DNA from: Streptosporangiaceae bacterium
GTDB lineage: Bacteria; Actinomycetota; Actinomycetes; Streptosporangiales; Streptosporangiaceae
Length of the DNA: 15,745 nucleotides
Assembly: GCA_030041195.1 (NCBI GenBank)
Contig: JASHOI010000532.1
Coordinates: forward strand, 1 to 15,745
Direction: 5' to 3'
Position numbers and translations under genes: made by a program. Below the pieces are notes generated by a model. It searched no databases, was not told the DNA's origin, and was given only the letters and a program-made list of their open reading frames with translations. This document shows, one piece after another, positions 1 through 7,121 of this stretch; position 1 is the stretch's first letter, and every line of letters starts with the position of its first letter.

Positions 1-213
1 CCGCTCGGGCATCGCCCGGGTGGCGACTTCGTACATGACGGGCCTTTTTCCGCTCAGCCAGTTGACGAGGTAGTCGGCTAGATCGCGCCGCGCGTCGTGT
101 GCCGCTTCGGCGTCGCGCCAGTGCTTAGCGATGCGCGCCGCCGCGTCGGCCGGATCACACGAGAGCAGCTCCTTGATCGCCGCGAGCGGCAACTGCAGCT
201 GGCGCAGCATCAC
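1..213 (-). pseudogene. MerR-family regulator fragment lacking the HTH domain (partial at window edge)
   Basis: Reading leftwards from GTG at 211-213 (ATG follows directly at 208-210), 71 codons stay open to the window edge. The first ~50 residues look like the last HTH helix and the coiled-coil dimerisation helix of MerR regulators (LRQLQLPLAAIKELL, then an Ala/Arg-rich helix). Residues 60-71 (MYEVATRAMPER) match the start of a GyrI-like effector-binding domain. The ~70-residue winged HTH that should precede this is absent: the frame upstream is open only to a TGA near 290, with no HTH-like sequence, and the DinB gene begins at 333. A good Shine-Dalgarno (GAGGGAG) sits 5 nt before the GTG, so the short form could be translated. 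I read it as a 5'-truncated regulator, possibly a remnant or a stand-alone effector-binding protein. The 3' end is outside the window. Confidence 0.6.
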
Positions 214-332
214 GGTGACTCCCTCGTCGCCGGGCCGATCCGGCCCGGCGACATGAGTGTGCGGGCTCCCCCAAGGTGAGAGTCAAGGCGGCCGGCCGCC
301 AGCGCTGTTGCGCGCGACGGTAGCGTCGGCTC

Positions 333-1415
333 GTGGACTGCGCGGAGTGCGGTTTCAGGTACGAGCTCGTCCAGCCTGACGCGGTGCCAGGGCGGCTGCG
401 GGCGTTGCGTTCAGGGTTCTCAAAGGAGTTGGCCAGCGCCGACGCGGCGGCCGTGTCGCAACGGCCCCAGCCGGCGGTGTGGTCAGCGCTGGAGTACGCC
501 TGCCATGTGAGGGACGTGCTGCTGGTGCAGCGGGAGCGGGCGATCGTGGCCCAGGTCGAGGACGTGCCCGCGGTGGCGCTGATGCACCGCGACGAGCGGG
601 TCGGCCTGGCCCGCTACGACGCGCACCCCGCCGCGGTGGTGCTGGACCAGCTGGGCATGGCCGCCGAGCTGTGTGCGGTGGTGTTCGAGGCTCTCGACGC
701 GGCGGGGCGGGCGCGGCGCCTGGTCTACCCGTGGCCCGAGGCCACCGAGCGCGACCTGGACTGGGTCGGCCGGCACGCGGTGCACGAGGGCGAGCACCAC
801 CTGATGGACGTGCGCCGGGTGCTCGCCGCGCTGCGCGGGTTATGCGGTGGCGGCTCAGGATCTGCCGACGGCGGTGAGCCGGGCGAAGACCACGACGTTG
901 TCCAGGTAGCTGTGCGCGAACCCGTCGAACGGGCCTCCGCAGGTGATCAGGCGCAGTTCCGGATCGGGCGTTGGCCCGTAGACGGCCTTGGTGGGGAACG
1001 CGTCCTTGGGGAACATCGCGACCCTCTCCACGCTGAACACGGCGATCCGGTGATCGGCGAGGGTCACGCTGACGGTATCGCCCGGCCGCAGGTCGCCCAG
1101 CCGGTAGAAGACTGCCGGGCCGACGAACGCGGTGTCGACATGCCCGAACAGCGCAGCGGGCCCGCGCTGCCCGGGGGCCGGTCCCTCGTCGAACCAGCTG
1201 GTCATGAACGGTGTCGACAGCGCGGGGACGTCCACCGTGCCGTCCGGGTTCTCGCCGAGCGGCTCGATCGGGGCGCTGACTTCTATGGCCGGGATCGACA
1301 CGCTTACCGGGATGGAAAAGCGCAGCGGAGCCGGGCTCGGCGGAAGCCGCCGCGACGCGGCCCCGCGCCGGTCAGCCGACTTAGGCGGCTCTGGCGGCAC
1401 CGGGATGTCCCGTGA
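333..1415 (+). CDS. DinB-family protein; expected stop apparently lost, reading frame runs on to 1415
   Basis: The homologous part is residues 1-169 (333 to about 839). It starts at GTG with MDCAECG, continues with the ACHVRD segment and ends with RHAVHEGEHHLMDVRRVLAALRG, the usual layout of actinobacterial DinB/DUF664-like four-helix proteins. Likely metal ligands are His58, His151 and His155; Cys3/Cys6 are typical of this subgroup. Members are putative metal-dependent thiol- or mycothiol-linked enzymes; the substrate is unknown. Related proteins normally stop about here, but codon 170 is TTA (840-842) and the frame continues to TGA at 1413-1415. Residues after ~170 are low-complexity antisense of the sortase gene and I do not regard them as real protein sequence. 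Either a TGA became TTA, the sequence has an error, or a long tail is made. Start and family are firm; the 3' end is not. Confidence 0.7.
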   Translation: MDCAECGFRYELVQPDAVPGRLRALRSGFSKELASADAAAVSQRPQPAVWSALEYACHVRDVLLVQRERAIVAQVEDVPAVALMHRDERVGLARYDAHPAAVVLDQLGMAAELCAVVFEALDAAGRARRLVYPWPEATERDLDWVGRHAVHEGEHHLMDVRRVLAALRGLCGGGSGSADGGEPGEDHDVVQVAVREPVERASAGDQAQFRIGRWPVDGLGGERVLGEHRDPLHAEHGDPVIGEGHADGIARPQVAQPVEDCRADERGVDMPEQRSGPALPGGRSLVEPAGHERCRQRGDVHRAVRVLAERLDRGADFYGRDRHAYRDGKAQRSRARRKPPRRGPAPVSRLRRLWRHRDVP

Positions 1416-1511
1416 CCGCCAGCCCGCGATGCTCAGGGCCGCCCCGGCGGCGACCAGGCTGACCGCGACCACAAAGCCCAGCCACCAGCCGTTGCCGCGC
1501 TTCCGGTGCAT
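855..1511 (-). CDS. Class F-like sortase
   Basis: 218 residues from ATG at 1509-1511. Residues 8-31 form an N-terminal membrane anchor, followed by a Pro/Arg-rich linker and a sortase beta-barrel from ~65 onward. The catalytic His is in LFGHVD (His124) and the catalytic Cys in LRLITCGG (Cys191), both typical of class F sortases of actinobacteria, which cleave LPXTG-like signals and transfer proteins to the cell wall outside the membrane. No Arg is present between Cys191 and the final strand DNVVVFA (the first is Arg211), so the usual catalytic Arg is not obvious. Its ATG overlaps the TGA of the upstream surface-protein gene by one base (TGATG), indicating translational coupling and a probable enzyme-substrate pair. 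It converges with, and is overlapped antisense by, the extended DinB frame. Confidence 0.88.
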   Translation of the reverse strand: MHRKRGNGWWLGFVVAVSLVAAGAALSIAGWRSRDIPVPPEPPKSADRRGAASRRLPPSPAPLRFSIPVSVSIPAIEVSAPIEPLGENPDGTVDVPALSTPFMTSWFDEGPAPGQRGPAALFGHVDTAFVGPAVFYRLGDLRPGDTVSVTLADHRIAVFSVERVAMFPKDAFPTKAVYGPTPDPELRLITCGGPFDGFAHSYLDNVVVFARLTAVGRS

Positions 1512-3919
1512 CAGCGTCCGGCCCGCATGCTCCGGCGTCGTCGCAGCGTGCCGATGGCTGCGATGCAGCCGAGCAGGGAGATCGCAACGCCGCCGCCGAT
1601 GAGCAGGCCGGAGTCCCCGGAGCCCGTCGCGTAGCCGGTCGGGGCGCCGCCGCTGGGCATCGGATACGTCGGCTCGGGCCGCGGCGGATACGGCGTGCGG
1701 GTAGGTGACGGGGTCGGCGTTGGCTTGGGCGTCGGGGTCGGGGTCGGGGTGGGCGTCGGCGGCGGCGGCGCGGATTCGACGTTCGTGAACGTGCAGGTGA
1801 TGTCCTGCCCGGCGCTGGCGGTCAGCGTGTCCGCCTCGACCGGCACGGTTTCGTGTGTCCCGGTGATCACGCACGACAGGCTTTCCAGCGTGTAGCCGGA
1901 CGGCCCGCTCTCACTGAGCGTGTACCGCACGCCGGGCGGGATGCTGACGCCGGTGACCTCCGGCGATCCGGTGACGCCGCTGAGCGCCGGTGCGGGCGGC
2001 ACGACTTCCTCCGGTGTCGCTGACAGCGTCCAGTCGGTGGGCTCAGCGGTTCCGCCGTAGTAGTTGATCACGTACTTGACCAGCGTGAGCTTCGTTATGC
2101 AGGTCACCGTGTTGATGACCCGGAACGTGTTCAGCCCCGGGCTGAGCACGTGACTGCCGAGGTCGCCGGACACCTCGTTGCTGCACCCGCGCGGGATCGT
2201 CACGTTGTCCTCGCCGACGGTCACCTCGTCGCCGGCCAGGTAGCCGTGGAACTCCTCCCCCCAGACCGGCTGGGTGCCGGGCGGGTGCACCGGATCCAGG
2301 ACCAGGCTGGCCTGGAAGTCGGGATCCTGGTCGGGGTCGGGCGCGATGACGCCGTCGATGTCCCAGGTCTTGTGGACCACCACCGAGGCCGGATCCGGGA
2401 CGGCGGCAGGCTCCTGGTTGTACACGGTGCAGGTGATGCTCTCGGTCGCGATGGCGTCAACGGTGAAGCCGAGCGGGCCAGCGTTCGTGACCGGGACCGG
2501 CTCGCCGCTGGAGTTCCGGCAGCTGGCGTTGTGCCCGTCCTGCTGGATCAGCTGATAGCCCTCCTGCTGGGTCTCGGTCAGCGTCACCGGCTCGGACGAG
2601 GTTGTGGCGGTCGCGAAGCTCGCCGCGCCGTTCTCGTCGGTGATCGCGTGCTGGGGCACCACGGTGTCGGGCGAGGCGCTGAAGTGCCAGCCCGGGGCCG
2701 GGGCCGCGGCGCTCAGGTCACCGGGCGCGGAGGCCGGCACCACCTGCTTGACCACGTTCACCGTGCCCAGGCAGTGCTCCAGCGCGAGCGACTGCAGCAG
2801 GTCGGCCAGGTCGGCAAAGTCGGTGGCGAAGTAGTCGGTGCCCTCCTCCGGACCGGAGATCGCGGCCAGGTTGTCGGTCGAGTCGCCGACGGCGCCGATG
2901 CCGACGGCGAGGACCGTTGTTCCCCTGGCCTTCAGCGCGTTGGCGGAGAAGATCCCGTTCTCCACCTCGATGAACCGGGTGTACGAGCCGGGACCGAGCG
3001 CGTTGGGCGCGTAGTAGGTCGGGTTGCCGTCGGTCAGCACGATCGCGACGTCGTAGTCCGTCGGGTCCGCGGCGATCTGCCATATGCCCTGGTCCCAGTT
3101 GGTGCCCGCGTTCGTGGTCTGGACGGTGAGGCCGTTGATCTTCGAGGTCACCCTGGCCGCCGATTCCGCCGTGGACACCGAGGTGAGCTCGAGGTTCGAG
3201 TTGTTGGTCGAGTTAGCCGGGGCGAAGCTGGCGAAGGTGTAGACGCCGACGCTCGATGGCGTTCCGGTGAGGGCATTGACGAAATCGGTGCCCGCGGACC
3301 TGAGCTGGCCGATATGAGAGCCGATCGAGCCGGACAGGTCAAAGAGCAGCGCAACTCTCAGTCCGCATTTTTCGGGCAGCGGCGGATTGTCTCGCGACGA
3401 CGCCCATGCGCTGCCCCGCGCCGTGGCCGTTGCCGTATTAGTCGTGGTCGGTATGGGGACCGATACATTTGCCGTGACATTGGCCACGAAGAGCCTGGAG
3501 TAATTGGTCGCGGTAATCGAGGTCGCGGACCCGGTGTCGAGGTAGGGGCTGGCGAACCAGCCTGGCGGGACTGCGGCCTGGACCACCCAGTACCCGGCCT
3601 GGGTGGCGCCGCTGCCGCCGCTCCGGGCGGCGACGTCCACACTGCACCTGCCGTCGGCGCCGGTCACGCAGCTGGCAACCGGGGTGCCGGTGGGCGCCGT
3701 GCCGGCCACACCGGCGTAGAAATCGAACGTCACTCCCGCCAGCCCGGCCACCGTCGTGTTGCCGGTCCGGTCTCCGCCCGCCGTCACCGTGATCACGGGG
3801 TCCTGGCCGGCTCCGGCTCCGGCTAACGCTGGCAGGCCAAGGACCGCCGCGGAAACGCTCACTGCAGTGACGGTGGCCAGCACCGCGACAATGCGACCAT
3901 ACCCAGCCAGGCGAATCAT
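1511..3919 (-). CDS. VWA-domain SpaA-like surface protein (putative adhesin / sortase substrate)
   Basis: 802 residues from ATG at 3917-3919. In order: signal peptide (~1-36); an N-terminal prealbumin-like SpaA domain (~40-150); a von Willebrand A domain (~185-380) with MIDAS residues DLSGS (Asp194, Ser196, Ser198), Thr273 and LTDG (Asp297); three SpaA/DUF5979-like beta domains (~388-502, 510-607, 610-714) with paired cysteines; a Pro-Thr stalk (~718-745); a hydrophobic helix (~772-792) and an Arg-rich tail RRRR. This is a cell-wall adhesin or pilin-tip architecture. No clean LPXTG precedes the last helix; only MPSGG (754-758) and GAPTG (758-762) resemble sorting motifs. The coupled downstream sortase is the likely partner. 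The ligand bound by the VWA domain cannot be told. A promoter candidate lies at 4021-4049. Confidence 0.88.
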   Translation of the reverse strand: MIRLAGYGRIVAVLATVTAVSVSAAVLGLPALAGAGAGQDPVITVTAGGDRTGNTTVAGLAGVTFDFYAGVAGTAPTGTPVASCVTGADGRCSVDVAARSGGSGATQAGYWVVQAAVPPGWFASPYLDTGSATSITATNYSRLFVANVTANVSVPIPTTTNTATATARGSAWASSRDNPPLPEKCGLRVALLFDLSGSIGSHIGQLRSAGTDFVNALTGTPSSVGVYTFASFAPANSTNNSNLELTSVSTAESAARVTSKINGLTVQTTNAGTNWDQGIWQIAADPTDYDVAIVLTDGNPTYYAPNALGPGSYTRFIEVENGIFSANALKARGTTVLAVGIGAVGDSTDNLAAISGPEEGTDYFATDFADLADLLQSLALEHCLGTVNVVKQVVPASAPGDLSAAAPAPGWHFSASPDTVVPQHAITDENGAASFATATTSSEPVTLTETQQEGYQLIQQDGHNASCRNSSGEPVPVTNAGPLGFTVDAIATESITCTVYNQEPAAVPDPASVVVHKTWDIDGVIAPDPDQDPDFQASLVLDPVHPPGTQPVWGEEFHGYLAGDEVTVGEDNVTIPRGCSNEVSGDLGSHVLSPGLNTFRVINTVTCITKLTLVKYVINYYGGTAEPTDWTLSATPEEVVPPAPALSGVTGSPEVTGVSIPPGVRYTLSESGPSGYTLESLSCVITGTHETVPVEADTLTASAGQDITCTFTNVESAPPPPTPTPTPTPTPKPTPTPSPTRTPYPPRPEPTYPMPSGGAPTGYATGSGDSGLLIGGGVAISLLGCIAAIGTLRRRRSMRAGR
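1717..1760. repeat. Short tandem GTCGGG-type repeat encoding the Pro-Thr stalk
   Basis: Degenerate hexamers of the type GTCGGG/GTGGGC on the plus strand encode the PTPTPTPTPKPTPTP stalk of the surface protein on the minus strand. Such repeats can expand or contract in frame (6 nt = 2 residues), changing stalk length without breaking the gene. Confidence 0.6.
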
Positions 3920-4020
3920 CGCAAAGACCCTGCCCTTTACCTGGAATAGTGTGCGTCATTTTCGATTCATTCAGGACGCTAGCACTTTCCCGTAATAACA
4001 AACGTATGGCGCGCCGGGCC

Positions 4021-4049
4021 GATTTAAGGCGCGGGATTAGTAATGACAA
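4021..4049 (-). promoter_or_regulatory. Candidate sigma-70-type promoter for the surface protein-sortase unit
   Basis: On the minus strand TTGTCA (4044-4049, one mismatch to TTGACA) is followed after 16-17 nt by TTAAAT/TAAATC (4021-4027). It lies in a relatively AT-rich island (about 3940-4060) in otherwise GC-rich DNA, about 100 nt before the ATG at 3919. The -10 match is imperfect, so this is a position-supported guess. Confidence 0.35.
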
Positions 4050-4108
4050 TTCAGAGCATGACCGATTAGCCCCGGCGATGAGCGGGTGCGGACCTGAACG
4101 GCCGCTGG

Positions 4109-5599
4109 TCAGGCGCGGACCGGGCGGCCGGGCAGGGCGCCGGGCACGATGCCGGCGTCGCGGACCACGAACGCGCCGTTGACCAGCACGTGCCGGATGC
4201 CGGCCGACGGGCGGGTGCTGTCGGTGTAGCTGGACCGGTCGGTGATCGTGGCCGGGTCGAACACCACGACGTCGGCGTCGGCGCCGGCCTGCAGCCGGCC
4301 CTTGCGGCGCATCGCGGGCACCCGGTCCTGCAGCACCCGGGCGGGCAGCAGGCTGCACTTACTCAGCGCGTCGGCCAGGCCGAACGGCGCGCCGCCGCGC
4401 GCGGCCTCGCTGTCGCGGGTGAGCAGCCGCAGCGCCCGGGAGAACGTGCCGGCCGCCCGCGGGTGCGTGATCGCGGTGCCGGGCTGTACCGGCCAGGCCA
4501 GCGGGTCGGGCTCCGGCCCGGCCCAGGTCAGCGGCATCGCGTCGCTGGCCACGATCGCGCCCGGGAAGGTCAGCGAGCGCATCAGCAGGGCCCGGTCGGC
4601 CGGGTCGTCCTCGTCCAGCAGCTTGATGATCACCAGCCCGCCGGGGTCGTCCCGCCGCAGCTCGCGCAGCCGCGCCTCGCTGTCGATCCGCTCGCCGGTC
4701 GGGGCAAAGGTCAGCGACCGCGGGGTCAGGTCGCGCTCGCCGAGCCGCTCGGGTGCCAGGAACGCGGCACCGATCCCGGTCATGCCGGACCCGTACGGGT
4801 AGGCCTCGGTGGTGACCCGGGAACCGGCAGCCTGCGCCCGCGCGACCACGCCGAGCACCCGGTCGATGTGCCGCTGCGAGGTGCTGTTCACGTGGCAGTA
4901 GTGCATGTGCGCGCCGGTCTCCCCCGCCGCGCGCACGATCTCCTCGGCACCGTCGATGAGCGTCTGCGGCACCAGCTCGATCATGTCCCTGGCGTGCGTG
5001 AACGTGGGCACGCCCGCCGCGGCGGCCAGGCCGGCGACCTGCAGGTACTCGCCCGGGCTCGCGGCCGGCGCGTACCCCATCAGCACGCCGATGCCGAGCG
5101 CCCCTTCGGCCAGGTCGCCGGACAGCCGGCTCAGCATCGCGGTGATCTCGGCGGGCGTGGCCTCGCGCTGCCATTCCGGCCTGGCGAGGTTGCCGAGGAG
5201 CGTGCCGATCTGCCCGTCCGGCGTCAGGCCGCCGACGGCCTCCATCCGGGCCAGCGCCCAGGACGCGGCGAAGCCGTAGTTGACCGGCCTGCCGTCGGCC
5301 GCTGCGGCCCGGTACGCGGCGCCGACCGGCGAGACGCCCGCCTCAAGCTCGAGCGCGGTGGTGACCCCGTCCAGGGCCTGCAGCCGCAGCCCGGCGATCG
5401 TGTTGACGTGGCTGTGCAGGTCGACGAACCCGGCGGTGACGACCAGGCCCGGGACGTGTTCCTCGGTGCGGGCCGGGCCCAGGCCGGTCCCGATCTCGGC
5501 GACCCGGTCCCCGGCGATGGCCACGTCAGCGACCGCGTCAAAGCCGGATTCCGGGTCGATCACGCGCCCGCCGCGCAGCACAACGTCCCAGTCGCTCAC
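4109..5599 (-). CDS. N-acyl-D-amino-acid deacylase-type amidohydrolase
   Basis: 496 residues from GTG at 5597-5599 (VSDWDVVLRGG, the usual family beginning). A TTG 36 nt upstream would give 508; neither has a convincing Shine-Dalgarno. The fold is the metal-dependent amidohydrolase barrel with a small beta-sandwich formed by both ends: N-terminal VLRGGRVIDPESG, metal motif HSH (His62/His64), GVTTALELEAG with candidate ligand Glu84 or Glu86, THARD (His202), HYCHVN (His236), SDAMP (Asp353) and the C-terminal GADADVVVFDP strand. Known relatives hydrolyse N-acyl-D-amino acids, D-glutamate derivatives or related cyclic amides in the cytoplasm; the exact substrate cannot be told. It is a single gene, separated from the upstream gene by 176 nt containing a strong hairpin. 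Confidence 0.85.
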   Translation of the reverse strand: MSDWDVVLRGGRVIDPESGFDAVADVAIAGDRVAEIGTGLGPARTEEHVPGLVVTAGFVDLHSHVNTIAGLRLQALDGVTTALELEAGVSPVGAAYRAAAADGRPVNYGFAASWALARMEAVGGLTPDGQIGTLLGNLARPEWQREATPAEITAMLSRLSGDLAEGALGIGVLMGYAPAASPGEYLQVAGLAAAAGVPTFTHARDMIELVPQTLIDGAEEIVRAAGETGAHMHYCHVNSTSQRHIDRVLGVVARAQAAGSRVTTEAYPYGSGMTGIGAAFLAPERLGERDLTPRSLTFAPTGERIDSEARLRELRRDDPGGLVIIKLLDEDDPADRALLMRSLTFPGAIVASDAMPLTWAGPEPDPLAWPVQPGTAITHPRAAGTFSRALRLLTRDSEAARGGAPFGLADALSKCSLLPARVLQDRVPAMRRKGRLQAGADADVVVFDPATITDRSSYTDSTRPSAGIRHVLVNGAFVVRDAGIVPGALPGRPVRA

Positions 5600-5694
5600 C
5601 TGCCGAACGGTCTCACAGCGTTCGGCGGCCCGCAACGTCTCGCGCTGGCCCCTCGGGCACCACGAGCCACTCTGGTTCTTCCGGCCTTGGCATC

Positions 5695-5736
5695 GATGTA
5701 CCGATGGGCTCGTAAGAATCAGCCCTTTGGTACATC
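5695..5736. repeat. Long inverted repeat (16-nt arms, 10-nt loop)
   Basis: Arms 5695-5710 and 5721-5736 pair at 14 of 16 positions: an 8-bp perfect outer part (GATGTACC/GGTACATC), two mismatches, and a 5-bp inner part (GGGCT/AGCCC), around the loop at 5711-5720. There is no T-run on either side. It sits ~95 nt upstream of the amidohydrolase start and ~40 nt downstream of the preceding minus-strand gene. It could be an operator for the amidohydrolase, or a U-less terminator or attenuator. Confidence 0.7.
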
Positions 5737-5775
5737 CATGGCCTGGAACGGTTGGCCCGGCGCGCGGCTACGCGG

Positions 5776-6495
5776 CTACGCGGCTGGGGCGACGGTGGCG
5801 GACTGACCCGAGCGGCGAAGGGAGTCAGCGACGAAACCGGTGGCCTTCAGTTCCTCGACGAGCCCGTGCAGAAACCGCGTGGTTTCCGGGGACTTGGTCT
5901 TCGCCGTGCCGACCGCCTGGCGGATCTCCATGAACCGCTCCCCGATGAGCCGGAATCCGGGATGCGCGGCGACGAACGCGGTCATCGCTTCCCGGATTCC
6001 GGCGACTGCCTCCAGGTTCCGGGTGAGGAACTCTTCCGTCCCCGCCGCACCGCGTACCACGGTCGCGTGCCGCAGCGTGCGGGACAGGAACAGGTCATAG
6101 GCGGAGCCGCGGGTCACGCCGATGCGCACGCCCGCGCTGTCGACGTCGCCGACCGTTGCCAGGCGTGACGGGCCAGGAACCGCGAACACGCCCTCGATCA
6201 GCACGTACGGCGCGGTGAAGGCTACCTCGGCCTCGCGCGCAGGCTCGATCGCCAGGAAGCAGAGGCCGGCCCGTCCCGTCATCATCGCCTCCAAAGAATC
6301 GCGCGCCGCGGTGCAGCAGACGAACTCGGCCTGAACGCCGAGCCGGGTGGCGATCTCGCGCGAGATGTCGACCGTGACGCCCGCCGGTTCCGCGGGCGTG
6401 CCCTGGGCCAGCACCGGGTTGCCGAGATTGATGGCGGCCCGGAGCACGCCGCTGGGCGCCAGATCCGTGACAACGGCGGGTGGCACGTTCCGCAT
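5776..6495 (-). CDS. Family 3 solute-binding-fold protein without signal peptide
   Basis: 239 residues from ATG at 6493-6495. It has the two-lobed amino-acid-binding fold of SBP_bac_3: LRAAINLGNPVLAQGTP (18-34), VDISREIATRLGV (42-54), FLAIEPAREAEVAFTAPYV (80-98), and the second-lobe segment VRIGVTRGSAYDLFLSRTL (123-141). Most relatives are periplasmic or lipid-anchored receptors of polar amino-acid ABC transporters. This one begins only a few residues before the domain, with no hydrophobic leader or lipobox, and no permease or ATPase gene is adjacent. It belongs to a subgroup of stand-alone, apparently unexported proteins and may be a cytoplasmic ligand binder or a degenerate receptor. Ligand unknown. 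Confidence 0.8.
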   Translation of the reverse strand: MRNVPPAVVTDLAPSGVLRAAINLGNPVLAQGTPAEPAGVTVDISREIATRLGVQAEFVCCTAARDSLEAMMTGRAGLCFLAIEPAREAEVAFTAPYVLIEGVFAVPGPSRLATVGDVDSAGVRIGVTRGSAYDLFLSRTLRHATVVRGAAGTEEFLTRNLEAVAGIREAMTAFVAAHPGFRLIGERFMEIRQAVGTAKTKSPETTRFLHGLVEELKATGFVADSLRRSGQSATVAPAA

Positions 6496-6561
6496 CAGGA
6501 CAAAGTACCTATCTCGGCGCCGACGGCAAGCGCAGGGGTCCAGTCCGTGGTGGCGCGGTCG

Positions 6562-7029
6562 CTACCGCTTCGGGTGCTTGCGGACGGCGTAGGCCGCATT
6601 GATGATGCCGATGATGACCCAGAGCAGCGCCACCAGCATGACGGCGGCTATGCCCGCGGACCCCTTGAGCACTATCGAAGTCACCCACACGGCCACCAGC
6701 ATCGACCCGAGGGCCACCATGATCGACTGCCAGCCGGAGCGGTCGGCGCGTTCGGCGCGTTCGGCCCGGACCGTGCGCCGCTCGGCGCGGACTATGCGCC
6801 TGGCCCGGCGGCGCTGGTGCTTGCACCCCGCGTACTGGTCCAGGTACATCAGCACGCGGCTGTCCACCTCCGCCGTGACCCGGCTGTCGACCTCGGCCGC
6901 GATCCGCTGGTCGATCTCGGCGCCGATGCGTTCGATGAGCCCCTCGGCAACTGCCTCGTCGTAGCCTGAACCGAGCTCGTGCAGGGCACCCACTGACGCG
7001 GCGATCTCAGCCCGGCGATCTGTGGCCAT
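6562..7029 (-). CDS. Small coiled-coil membrane protein of unknown function
   Basis: 155 residues from ATG at 7027-7029 with a strong Shine-Dalgarno (GGAGG, 5 nt spacing). The N-terminal ~60 residues are a charged helix with an internal repeat (IAAEVDSRV, then TAEVDSRV), followed by a very basic stretch (~71-97, many Arg). Two transmembrane helices follow, at ~101-121 and ~125-147, ending in KHPKR. The N-terminal HELGSGYDEAVAEGLIERI pattern recalls a conserved family of uncharacterised actinobacterial membrane proteins. It is likely membrane-anchored with the coiled coil in the cytoplasm. No function can be assigned from sequence. It is 92 nt downstream of the MFS-STAS stop and could be co-transcribed with it unless the 7076-7108 hairpin terminates transcription. 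Confidence 0.75.
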   Translation of the reverse strand: MATDRRAEIAASVGALHELGSGYDEAVAEGLIERIGAEIDQRIAAEVDSRVTAEVDSRVLMYLDQYAGCKHQRRRARRIVRAERRTVRAERAERADRSGWQSIMVALGSMLVAVWVTSIVLKGSAGIAAVMLVALLWVIIGIINAAYAVRKHPKR

Positions 7030-7075
7030 TGCATCCTCCGAGTTCTGGTCAGCCTCTGCCGAAACCGTACGGACC

Positions 7076-7108
7076 CGGGGCGGGCGGCCGGAATGCGGCT
7101 GGCCCCCG
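7076..7108 (-). terminator. GC-rich hairpin after the MFS-STAS gene (weak terminator candidate)
   Basis: CGGGG (7076-7080) can pair with the complementary end of GGCCCCCG (7101-7108) around an inner GGCC/GGCC pairing. No U-tract follows, which is common for actinobacterial terminators but makes the call weak. Confidence 0.25.
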
Positions 7109-7121
7109 CTCGCGTATCGGG

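Noticed and set aside
2150..3826. 558-codon plus-strand open frame opposite the surface-protein gene
   Set aside because: Its translation is low-complexity Gly/Arg/Val-rich with no domain; the minus-strand frame has signal peptide, VWA domain and anchor. It is a GC-bias shadow.
5764..5785. Short tandem CGGCTACG repeats at the end of the solute-binding-protein gene
   Set aside because: Only about 2.5 units, inside or at the edge of the coding sequence; no further structure.
4190..5806. 538-codon plus-strand open frame opposite the amidohydrolase
   Set aside because: Arg/Gly/Pro-rich without recognisable features; the opposite strand carries all amidohydrolase metal motifs.
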